13,003 nucleotides of DNA. It comes from Candidatus Zambryskibacteria bacterium CG_4_9_14_3_um_filter_40_16. Lineage in GTDB: Bacteria > Patescibacteriota > Minisyncoccia > Phycocordibacterales > Zambryskibacteraceae. The stretch spans positions 1-13,003 of the forward strand of contig PFXE01000007.1 in the NCBI GenBank assembly GCA_002791475.1, given 5' to 3'. Of the stretch, positions 1-6,172 are shown one piece after another. The translations under genes and the position numbers were made by a program. The stretch's first letter is position 1. Every line of letters starts with the position of its first letter. Under the pieces are notes generated by a model. The model was given only the letters and a program-made list of their open reading frames with translations. It searched no databases and was not told the DNA's origin.

Positions 1-38
1 TCATCAAAAGCTATTGGCCTGTCAAATTTTAAGCCAAA

Positions 39-209
39 TCAATGGCCCCAGATAAATTTCTGAGGCTGCCTGTCTTTCTCGTCCATTCTCACTAGTTCGT
101 GTGGAAAGAAGCGGAGTAGAAACGCCCTTCGTTGTTGTGGAAACTTTGTTTTCTTTCCTTCATCTTTTTCGTTAGGACTTTCCTCTTTTTCGCCAGTCTG
201 CTGTGTCAC
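39..209 (-). CDS. Short hypothetical ORF, possibly 5' part of an interrupted gene
   Basis: I do not recognise this protein. From a GTG at 209-207 it gives 56 residues, very rich in Lys, Glu and Gln in the first 25 (a low-complexity, probably disordered start) and then with more ordered-looking sequence around FLLRFFPHELVRMDEKD, ending FIWGH before a TGA at 41-39. There is no ATG in this frame, an in-frame TAA lies at 233-231, and no clear Shine-Dalgarno is seen. After the TGA the same frame stays open to the window edge and reads FGLKFDRPIAFD, which also looks protein-like, so the gene may continue beyond the window and be interrupted, or the TGA may be a genuine stop. It lies downstream of fusA on the same strand after a gap of about 226 bases, where tuf or rpsJ would stand in many bacteria. 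Coding status is uncertain. Confidence 0.35.
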   Translation of the reverse strand: MTQQTGEKEESPNEKDEGKKTKFPQQRRAFLLRFFPHELVRMDEKDRQPQKFIWGH

Positions 210-435
210 AATGAAAAAACATTCAAACCTTTATTCAAACTAAAGGCCGTACGATAACCCGTGGGGTTTTCGTTTAAAACACACCAACCTAGTTCTATTT
301 TATATATTCCATTCCCGCATTACTTATTACACCAAATAACTACGACCGTGTAATTTTAGTGTATGTAGGATTATTTAAAATTTATTTATTATTTATAATA
401 AATGGCCGATTCTAAGGTTAAACCTTAGATACATT
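210..435. other. AT-rich intergenic region behind fusA
   Basis: No gene or tRNA is visible in these 226 bases. The stretch contains two copies of ATTCAAAC (222-229 and 233-240), a small AACCC-GTG-GGGTT inverted repeat at 256-268, and two stronger inverted repeats next to the fusA stop (listed separately). A TATATAAAAT-like block on the minus strand (306-297) could serve as a -10 element for the hypothetical ORF at 39-209, but I see no convincing -35. Confidence 0.5.
384..429 (-). terminator. Tandem inverted repeats after fusA, possible terminator
   Basis: Just past the fusA stop codon (438-436) lies a perfect inverted repeat with 9-base arms TCTAAGGTT/AACCTTAGA and a 1-base centre (411-429). 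It is followed on the minus strand by an all-AT inverted repeat with 8-base arms ATTTATTA/TAATAAAT and a 4-base loop (384-403). There is no uninterrupted U-tract directly after the first stem (ATCGGCC intervenes), so it is not a textbook intrinsic terminator, but position and strand fit the end of the rpsL-rpsG-fusA transcript. Confidence 0.4.
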
Positions 436-2589
436 TTACTGGCGACTTTCTATTATAGTTTGAGCCACATTAGCGGGGACGATAGCATAGTGGTCAAATT
501 CCATTGTGGAACTTCCTCTACCTTCCGTCATTGACCGCAAATTTGTTACATATCCAAACATTTCAGAGAGTGGGACGAGCGCGCTAATAACTTTGAGTTC
601 CCCTCTTTCTTCCATTCCTTCAATCTGGCCTCGCTTTGAAGATAAATTTCCCGTAATGTCTCCCATAAATTTTTCCGGTACAATTACCTCTACCTTCATA
701 ACAGGTTCAAGAATAACGGGCTTTGCTTTTCTGGCTGATTCTTGAAGCGCTTGAGAAGCTGCTATTTTGTAGGCAATTTCAGAAGAATCAACATCGTGAT
801 ATGAACCGAAAATGAGTTCAACAGAAATATCGGTAAGTTTGTATCCCGCCACCACACCTCTCTCCATACCCTCACGCACCCCTTTCTCTACGGCTGGAAT
901 AAATTCTTGGGGTATAACGCCTCCTTTGATGGAATCAATGAATTCAAATCCCGACTCACGATGAGCGTTCTTTGGCACTTTTTCTTCTGGGTCATATTTG
1001 GGTAGTGGTTTGATTTTTATTTTTACGTGTCCGTATTGTCCTTTACCACCGGACTGTTTGATGTATTTTGTTTCTGTTTCCGCTTCGGCAGTTATTGTTT
1101 CTTTGTAAGCAACTTGCGGTTTCCCGACATTCGCCTCAACGCTGAATTCCCTCTTCATCCTGTCTACAAGAATTTCCAAATGCAATTCACCCATTCCCAT
1201 AATAACGGTTTCTCCCGTTTCTCCATCACTTTTTATCTTAAATGTAGGATCTTCATCGGAAAGACGTTTCAAAGCCAAGCCCATCTTTTCTTGGTCGGCT
1301 TTTGTCTTTGGCTCAATACGAAGCGATATGACTGGCTCTGGGAATTTAATTTGGTCAAGAATTATTGGATGATTTTCATCAGAGAAAGTGTGTGATGTCT
1401 TGGCATTTTTCAAACCAACCGCAGCAGCTATTTCTCCAGCATAAACCTTTTTTACCTCTTCTCTTTGGTCAGCTTGTAATCTTACTATTCTACCGAGACG
1501 TTCTTTTTCTCCTGTGGTTGAGTTGTAAAGATATGTTCCAGATTCTATGGTACCAGAATAAACTCTAAAGAATGTCAGCTGTCCCACAAACGGGTCAGCT
1601 TGAAGTTTGAAGGCCAAAGCGGAAAAGGGCTCTTCGTCAGACGCATGCCTTTCCACCTCTTCACCAGTATTTGGGTCTATCCCTACGATTGCGGGCACAT
1701 CCAAAGGAGATGGAAGGAGGTCTACCACTGCGTCAAGAACCAATTGCACACCTTTGTTTTTCAAGGCAGAACCGCAAAGAACGGGGAAAATTTTGTTTTG
1801 TATGGTTGCAGATCTAAGTGCCTTCTTAAGTTCTTCAACGGAAATTTCATTTCCTTCAAGATATTTTTGCGTCAATTCATCATCACTCTCTGCGATCTTT
1901 TCAACCAATTCATGATGGTATTTTTCCGCATCAGCTTTCAAATTTTCCGGAATATCTTTTTCTACAATATCTTCACCGAGTTTGCCTTCAAAATAGTACG
2001 CTCTCATTTTAAGCAAATCCACTACTCCTTCGTGGCTACCCTCTTCGCCAATGGGTATCTGAAGTCTCAATGCGTTTTTGGAAAGTCTGTTTAAAATTGA
2101 TTTAAACGACCTTTCAAATGACGCACCGGTTCTATCCAGTTTGTTTACAAAACAAACCCTTGGGACATTCGCTTCCTCGGCGTATCTCCAGTTTGTTTCA
2201 CTTTGTGGCTCAACACCTGCCACTCCGTCAAAGACAACCACGGCTCCATCCAACACCCTAAGCGACCGTTTGACTTCCACAGTAAAATCAATGTGTCCAG
2301 GGGTATCAATAATATTAAAACGGTACTTGTTCTCTTTTTTTGTTCTATCATCAAGAGGCAGATAAGTTGGCCCCCAAAAACAAGTGATAGCTGCCGCAGT
2401 GATTGTAATACCGCGCTCTCTTTCCTGCTCCATCCAGTCAGTTGTGGTTTCTCCCTCGTGTACCTCTCCTATTTTGTGTTGAGAACCGGTGTAATACAAA
2501 ACACGCTCGGAAGTGGTTGTCTTTCCGGCATCAATGTGCGCAATGATTCCAAAATTTCTTACTCGCTCTAAGGGGTAGTCTCTTTCCAT
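436..2589 (-). CDS. fusA: Translation elongation factor G (EF-G)
   Basis: EF-G is the cytoplasmic GTPase that drives tRNA-mRNA translocation on the ribosome and, with RRF, ribosome recycling. From the ATG at 2589 the protein is 717 residues, close to the usual 690-710. The GTPase motifs are all present: AHIDAGKT (17-24), RGITI (59-63), DTPGH (95-99), NKLD (149-152) and GSALK (273-277). Domain II follows at about 300-425. Domain IV starts near AYKETI, with the conserved GKGQYGHV and, at its tip, YHDVDSSE; the domain V end is MFGYVTNLRSMTEGRGSSTMEF. A longer in-frame start, TTG at 2613, would overlap the rpsG stop and add eight residues lacking homology; EF-G normally begins with (M)xRxYPLERVRNFGI, so the ATG is preferred. 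It is 17 bases after rpsG, the last gene of a str-type operon. No tuf follows. Confidence 0.98.
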   Translation of the reverse strand: MERDYPLERVRNFGIIAHIDAGKTTTSERVLYYTGSQHKIGEVHEGETTTDWMEQERERGITITAAAITCFWGPTYLPLDDRTKKENKYRFNIIDTPGHIDFTVEVKRSLRVLDGAVVVFDGVAGVEPQSETNWRYAEEANVPRVCFVNKLDRTGASFERSFKSILNRLSKNALRLQIPIGEEGSHEGVVDLLKMRAYYFEGKLGEDIVEKDIPENLKADAEKYHHELVEKIAESDDELTQKYLEGNEISVEELKKALRSATIQNKIFPVLCGSALKNKGVQLVLDAVVDLLPSPLDVPAIVGIDPNTGEEVERHASDEEPFSALAFKLQADPFVGQLTFFRVYSGTIESGTYLYNSTTGEKERLGRIVRLQADQREEVKKVYAGEIAAAVGLKNAKTSHTFSDENHPIILDQIKFPEPVISLRIEPKTKADQEKMGLALKRLSDEDPTFKIKSDGETGETVIMGMGELHLEILVDRMKREFSVEANVGKPQVAYKETITAEAETETKYIKQSGGKGQYGHVKIKIKPLPKYDPEEKVPKNAHRESGFEFIDSIKGGVIPQEFIPAVEKGVREGMERGVVAGYKLTDISVELIFGSYHDVDSSEIAYKIAASQALQESARKAKPVILEPVMKVEVIVPEKFMGDITGNLSSKRGQIEGMEERGELKVISALVPLSEMFGYVTNLRSMTEGRGSSTMEFDHYAIVPANVAQTIIESRQ

Positions 2590-2606
2590 AAATTTAAATT
2601 CGCAAC

Positions 2607-3071
2607 TTACCAAGCAAAATGAGCAAATGCCTTGTTAGCATCCGCCATTTTGTGTGTATTTTCCCTTTTCTTTACCGCGTCTCCCTCGTTTTTTGAAGCG
2701 GCCATTATCTCTTCGGCCAATCTCTTGTGCATTGGTAATCCTTTTTTTGATTTAGCGGCTTCTATTATCCAGCGCATACCCAAAAATAATCTTCTTTCTG
2801 GCCGCACTTCTCTTGGAATCTGGTAATTAGCCCCTCCGACACGACGAGAACGAACCTCCATCGTTGGTGAAACATTTTTCAAAGCCGTTTCTAGCACCTC
2901 AATCGGGTCTTTGCTTTTTTCTTTTATTATATCAATGGCTCCATAAACAATTTTACGCGCGGTATTTTTTTTACCGCTACCCATTACATAATTGACCATT
3001 TTTTCCACCTTAACTGAATTATAAATAGAGTCAGCCGTGACTATGTTTCTATTTTTTACTTTTCTTCTCAT
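2607..3071 (-). CDS. rpsG: 30S ribosomal protein S7
   Basis: S7 is the primary assembly protein of the 30S head and contacts mRNA and tRNA at the E site. The 154 residues match the family (about 156) end to end: start MRRKVKNRNIV, central VSPTMEVRSRRVGGANYQIPREVRPERR, then MRWIIEAA, and a C-terminus EANKAFAHYRW-like (ADANKAFAHFAW) that stops at the conserved Trp, as in Bacillus rather than with the longer tail of some E. coli strains. It starts with ATG at 3071, 39 bases after the rpsL stop; the leader is AT-rich without an evident Shine-Dalgarno. It is the middle gene of rpsL-rpsG-fusA; in bacteria S7 commonly represses its own operon translationally, but I see no defined site for that here. 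Confidence 0.97.
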   Translation of the reverse strand: MRRKVKNRNIVTADSIYNSVKVEKMVNYVMGSGKKNTARKIVYGAIDIIKEKSKDPIEVLETALKNVSPTMEVRSRRVGGANYQIPREVRPERRLFLGMRWIIEAAKSKKGLPMHKRLAEEIMAASKNEGDAVKKRENTHKMADANKAFAHFAW

Positions 3072-3110
3072 TGCTTAAATAATTAAATTAAAAATGTTTG
3101 ATTTACTGAT

Positions 3111-3518
3111 TTACTTGGTCCTCTTCGTTCCATACTGACTTCTTCCCTTTCTTCTTTTTTCAACTCCTTGAGCATCCAACACGCCACGCACCACGGAATA
3201 TCTCAAACCGACATCTTTTACCCTCCCGCCTTTAAGCAACACGACCGAGTGCTCTTGTAGATTGTGTCCCATTCCGGGAATATAAGCCGTAACCTCCATA
3301 CCGTTGGTAAGTCTTACCCTTGCGATTTTACGAATGGCAGAGTTTGGTTTCTTGGGAGTTTTGGTCGTAACTTTTATTGCCACACCCCTCTTAAATGGGG
3401 AGTTGTAAAAAGTCGGTCTGTTTTTATTGGTATTAAAACCACGAGTAAGAGCGACAGATTTTGATTTTCTGCTTATTTTTTTTCTCTTATTTTTTATTAA
3501 TTGATTTATTCTAGTCAC
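3111..3518 (-). CDS. rpsL: 30S ribosomal protein S12
   Basis: S12 lines the decoding centre of the 30S subunit and controls accuracy; it is the classical streptomycin target protein. The 135 residues start with GTG (3518-3516), since MTRINQLIKNKRKK aligns with the family's MPTINQLIRKGR start and no ATG lies nearby. The central TPKKPNSAIRK (54-64), VRLTNGMEVTAYIPG and GHNLQEHSVVLLKGGRVKD are conserved. Compared with E. coli there is a 13-residue insertion near residues 21-42, as also seen in Bacillus. Oddity: after KD (101-102) the sequence is VGLRYS where E. coli and Bacillus have LPGVRYH, so one residue and the loop proline are missing. The codons there are clean (GTC GGT TTG), so a frameshift is not the cause. 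First gene of the operon. Confidence 0.97.
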   Translation of the reverse strand: MTRINQLIKNKRKKISRKSKSVALTRGFNTNKNRPTFYNSPFKRGVAIKVTTKTPKKPNSAIRKIARVRLTNGMEVTAYIPGMGHNLQEHSVVLLKGGRVKDVGLRYSVVRGVLDAQGVEKRRKGRSQYGTKRTK

Positions 3519-3548
3519 CTTATTATTAGAGACTTTTACACGGACGCC

Positions 3549-3576
3549 ATAGTAACATACTGTTTAATTTATTCAA
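3549..3576 (-). promoter_or_regulatory. Promoter of the rpsL-rpsG-fusA operon
   Basis: On the minus strand TTGAAT (3576-3571) is followed after 16 bases by TACTAT (3554-3549), immediately preceded by TGT, which makes an extended -10 (TGN-TANNNT). Transcription would begin around 3542, giving a leader of about 24 bases to the GTG of rpsL. Sigma-70-type promoter by motif only. Confidence 0.55.
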
Positions 3577-3591
3577 GAGAGCTAATATTAT

Positions 3592-4200
3592 CTAAACTAC
3601 GCCGGTAATGAGTGAGAAAACCCAAAAGACTATTGGAAGAACCAGTCTCCAAAGGAAAAATATGAAGACTATTATCAGAAACAAAGAGTATCTTTCAATG
3701 GTGTGGCGAAGTTCAATCATGCGAAGAGGCAAAATTGAAAAAAGAATTTTAGAGCCATCCAACGGAGGAATGGGTATCAAATTAAAAATAGCCAAAATAA
3801 TATTTATAAATACAACAATTTGAGAAATCACGACGAATGATTCGGGGAGAAAACCGGATGGCCCAAGAAATCTTAGAGCAAGACCAAAAACCAGAGCGAT
3901 AAAAATATTGGCCAACGGCCCGGCGGCAGCAACAATCGCCTCACCCCAGCGCTGATTGCGAAGATTGTACGGGTTAAATGGGACCGGCTTGGCCCAACCA
4001 ATAATAAAACCTCCCGCAAGATAGGTCAGAGTGGGTACTATAATTGAGCCGAAGAGTTCAAGGTGAACCAATGGATTTAATGTCAGCCGACCTTGATACT
4101 CGGCCGTTCTGTCTCCCAAAAAGAAAGCCGCATAACCGTGCGCCACCTCGTGAATAACAACGGAGAGAATTAAAATTGCGATTTGAAAAAATAAATCCAT
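3592..4200 (-). CDS. Site-2 protease family membrane metalloprotease (M50)
   Basis: This is an integral membrane zinc protease of the S2P/M50 group (short FtsH-independent type without PDZ domain, 202 residues). The zinc-binding HEVAH sits at 17-21 within the first membrane helix, and the third metal ligand is in NLIPIPPLDG (140-149, Asp148) in a later helix; the NPLVHLELFGS and GWAKPVPFNP segments between them are typical of this subgroup. Further hydrophobic helices lie at about 52-70, 90-110, 121-141 and 170-198. The start is ATG 4200 with an AAGGGA element three bases upstream. Family members cleave substrates inside the membrane, often in signalling, but many small bacterial homologues have no known substrate; none can be named here. 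It stands alone after rpsL on the same strand and diverges from rpmB. Confidence 0.9.
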   Translation of the reverse strand: MDLFFQIAILILSVVIHEVAHGYAAFFLGDRTAEYQGRLTLNPLVHLELFGSIIVPTLTYLAGGFIIGWAKPVPFNPYNLRNQRWGEAIVAAAGPLANIFIALVFGLALRFLGPSGFLPESFVVISQIVVFINIILAIFNLIPIPPLDGSKILFSILPLRMIELRHTIERYSLFLIIVFIFFLWRLVLPIVFWVFSLITGVV

Positions 4201-4244
4201 CGTTCCCTTATCCTAGCATAAATCACACCCACCATGCTTGTTTC

Positions 4245-4274
4245 TTGCAAAAACATTATATATTGTGTTAATAT
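4245..4274 (+). promoter_or_regulatory. Candidate rpmB promoter
   Basis: TTGCAA (4245-4250) and TAATAT (4269-4274) are separated by 18 bases; each matches four of six consensus positions. The leader to the ATG at 4313 would be about 32 bases. It overlaps the candidate promoter of the divergent protease gene. Confidence 0.4.
4255..4260 (-). promoter_or_regulatory. Candidate -10 of the site-2 protease gene
   Basis: A perfect TATAAT on the minus strand (4260-4255), about 55 bases upstream of the ATG at 4200. No good -35 is seen at 16-18 bases. It lies inside the spacer of the rpmB promoter, so the two transcripts may compete. Confidence 0.35.
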
Positions 4275-4312
4275 CGTACTCCATTGAGTTTATTTTAAAT
4301 CAAAATATTTTT

Positions 4313-4555
4313 ATGAAAGTTTGCCCAATTACAAAAAAAAGTTCTCAAGTCGGAGGCGGCTATAGCAATCGCACTCGTGCGACACAATTTAACCCTACAG
4401 GAAAAACTCGCAAGTATGCCAACCTTCAAAAGAAAAGGATATATGTCCCTGAACTTAAAAAAACTATCGTGGTAACCATTTCAACAAAGGGTCTTAAAAC
4501 TATACAGAAAATCGGAGCATACAAGACGCTCAAAAAAGCGGGAGTAATCAAATAA
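4313..4555 (+). CDS. rpmB: 50S ribosomal protein L28
   Basis: L28 is a small protein of the large ribosomal subunit. From ATG 4313 the protein has 80 residues, starting MKVCPITKK, which aligns with the family's (M)SRVCQVTGKR start; then GGGYSNRTRATQF, RKYANLQKKRIYVPE and the closing TISTKGLKTIQKIG, matching the RFxPNLxxxRfwv and RVSAKGLRxIdKkG parts of L28. Upstream in-frame codons to 4238 are open but run through the promoter and carry no homology, so this start is preferred. One cysteine (Cys4) remains, so there is no zinc-ribbon set. It is transcribed alone on the plus strand, without a clear Shine-Dalgarno. Confidence 0.9.
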   Translation: MKVCPITKKSSQVGGGYSNRTRATQFNPTGKTRKYANLQKKRIYVPELKKTIVVTISTKGLKTIQKIGAYKTLKKAGVIK

Positions 4556-4607
4556 CGATTTTAGATTTTTAATTTTCAATAAAGAGAGCGCGGACAAAAA
4601 ACACCCC

Positions 4608-5465
4608 TCACTTGCGCCAAATTTTTTGACCATCGGAAAAAATATCTATGGTTCCAAATTCAATAGTGCTAAATACCTCGCTATCGTAAGCCGCCAATCT
4701 GTCCAGAGTATCTTTGTGCGGATGACCGTACTGGTTGTTTTTGCCTGCCGAGATTATCACAATACTGGGATTAACCGCAGAAAGAAGAGGGTCGCCCGTT
4801 GAAGTGCGAGAACCGTGATGCCCGGCTTTCAGAACCTGGCATTTCATATTTTCTCCATAGAGTGACACTAGGTAGTTTTCAATTTTTTGAGGCGAATCGC
4901 CTGTTAACAAAAAACAGGAGTTGCCATAAATATATCTAGCTACAATGGACGCGTCGTTTGTATCCAAACCAGAAACATCTCTGTCCGGAAAAAGAATTTC
5001 TAAATAGGATCCGTCACCTAAGCCAATAGTTTGACCCGTTCTGGCAAAAATATTGTTTATTTTTTTCTTATTAAGAATCCTACGCAATTCATCATCAACG
5101 GAATTGTCAGACTCAACTCCCGGCTCAATAAAATTTTCCACACGATATCTACTCAAAACTTCCGGAAGTCCGCCTATATGATCTCTGTCTGGATGTGTTT
5201 CAATGACTACATCAATGGATTTGTCAAAAAATGGCATAACTTTGGAAAGGCGATTTAAAACAATCCTATTTGGACCGCCGTCAATCAAAATTTGGTTACC
5301 GTTGCGACCTTGTATTAAAATCGCGTCACCTTGCCCTATATCAAGGAAAGAAACTTTTACAAAAGTGTTGGGTTGGATCCCAAAGAAAATTATCCAGACG
5401 ATAATGTTGGTAAAGACAAGCAGAGAAAACAGACTGACAACCAAATTTTTCTTTAAAAAAGACAT
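4608..5465 (-). CDS. ComEC-type metallo-beta-lactamase protein, membrane-anchored
   Basis: This 285-residue protein corresponds to the C-terminal MBL-fold domain of ComEC/Rec2. One membrane helix (about 9-29) anchors it and the rest should lie outside the membrane. Family signatures are in order: VSFLDIGQGDAILI (38-51), ILIDGG, the metal motif THPDRDH with His91, Asp93, Asp95 and His96, LLTGD with Asp190, LKAGHHGS with His216/His217, and YGHPH (246-250). In ComEC this domain is proposed to be the nuclease that degrades one strand during uptake. Here it is a separate gene: the channel part is encoded on the same strand at 6173-7792, with sod on the other strand in between. It ends with TGA. 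The start ATG 5465 precedes the only N-terminal hydrophobic stretch. Partnership with the separate ComEC is inferred. Confidence 0.88.
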   Translation of the reverse strand: MSFLKKNLVVSLFSLLVFTNIIVWIIFFGIQPNTFVKVSFLDIGQGDAILIQGRNGNQILIDGGPNRIVLNRLSKVMPFFDKSIDVVIETHPDRDHIGGLPEVLSRYRVENFIEPGVESDNSVDDELRRILNKKKINNIFARTGQTIGLGDGSYLEILFPDRDVSGLDTNDASIVARYIYGNSCFLLTGDSPQKIENYLVSLYGENMKCQVLKAGHHGSRTSTGDPLLSAVNPSIVIISAGKNNQYGHPHKDTLDRLAAYDSEVFSTIEFGTIDIFSDGQKIWRK

Positions 5466-5493
5466 TTATGAAAAATATACAATAATGTTATAT

Positions 5494-5510
5494 TATAATA
5501 ATAATTATTA
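5494..5510 (+). promoter_or_regulatory. Candidate sod -10 with overlapping AT palindrome
   Basis: A perfect TATAAT (5494-5499) precedes the sod start by about 29 bases and is overlapped at its last base by a perfect 12-base palindrome TAATAATTATTA (5499-5510) placed about where transcription would begin. No good -35 is present. The palindrome could be an operator or could be chance in an AT-rich 62-base divergent spacer. Confidence 0.4.
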
Positions 5511-5527
5511 CTAACCTTGTTGTATTT

Positions 5528-6136
5528 ATGAAAAAATTTGAAGAAAGAAAATTTAACATCCCTCGACTCAAAGGCATATCAGAAAAAAATATAGAAGAAC
5601 ACCTAAAACTCTATTCCGGGTATGTAAAAAACACAAATTCTATACTGGAAAAAATTCCGGAATATAGGAAGTATGCAACAGAAGACGCTTTTGCGCCTTA
5701 TGTAGTTGGTGAGCTCGGTCGTCGTTTTAGTTTTGAATACAACGGCATGCGTAATCACGAGGTATATTTCTCGTCCTTTGAAGAAGGTTCGAGGCCTCTA
5801 TCCGAAAAATCAGAATTGAGAAAGGTGGTTGAGAAAGAGTGGGGGTCATTTGACTCGTGGCAGAATGAATTTAAGACACAAGCCACATCCACGAGGGGTG
5901 TCGGTTGGCAAACTCTTTGGTATGACCCTAAAAATGATAGACTTTTGAACTCGTGGATAGACGAACAACACTTTGGTCTGTTGAACGGTTGTGCGATGAT
6001 ACTTGGTCTGGATATGTGGGAACACGCTTTCGTAGCAGATTACCAACCGTCAGGTAAAAAACAATATGTGGAAGATTTTTTTGCCAATCTTAATTGGGAT
6101 GTAATTGAGGAAAATTTTAAAATAGCTTCCAATTAG
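5528..6136 (+). CDS. Superoxide dismutase, Fe/Mn family
   Basis: Converts superoxide to oxygen and hydrogen peroxide in the cytoplasm (no signal peptide). 202 residues. All four metal ligands of the Fe/Mn family are visible: His25 in the first helix, His77 in RNHEVYF, Asp162 and His166 in LDMWEHAF. The active-site Tyr is likely Tyr32 (GYV), but the spacing from the first His is one residue shorter than in E. coli SodA/SodB, and the usual second His pair (KHH) is replaced by LYS, a pattern of more divergent family members. The position normally filled by the water-binding Gln in the C-terminal half appears to be His148, and the residue two before the Asp ligand is Gly160, which tends to go with Mn. 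Metal use cannot be settled from sequence. It is monocistronic, divergent from the MBL gene and convergent with comEC; no Shine-Dalgarno is seen. Confidence 0.93.
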   Translation: MKKFEERKFNIPRLKGISEKNIEEHLKLYSGYVKNTNSILEKIPEYRKYATEDAFAPYVVGELGRRFSFEYNGMRNHEVYFSSFEEGSRPLSEKSELRKVVEKEWGSFDSWQNEFKTQATSTRGVGWQTLWYDPKNDRLLNSWIDEQHFGLLNGCAMILGLDMWEHAFVADYQPSGKKQYVEDFFANLNWDVIEENFKIASN

Positions 6137-6172
6137 TTCTTACCGCCCGCGACTCGTACCGATTTAAAAAAT

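Noticed and set aside
39..209. TGA reassigned to an amino acid as in Gracilibacteria or Absconditabacteria
   Set aside because: HIT (10850-10852) and the MBL gene (4608-4610) end naturally at TGA, and no recognised gene contains an internal TGA.
256..268. AACCC-GTG-GGGTT hairpin as a terminator
   Set aside because: No plus-strand gene ends before it, and the T-run after it is short and broken; it does not follow the fusA end closely.
506..2571. Open frames on the plus strand opposite fusA
   Set aside because: They are antisense shadows of fusA with no family motifs; the same holds for other long frames opposite comEC, recJ and pgk.
2590..2613. TTG start for fusA eight codons upstream
   Set aside because: It overlaps the rpsG stop and adds residues without EF-G homology; the ATG at 2589 begins the conserved YPLERVRNFGI region.
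4238..4312. Longer rpmB reading frame from 4238
   Set aside because: The extra residues run through the promoter elements and have no L28 similarity; the CPITKK start fits the ATG at 4313.
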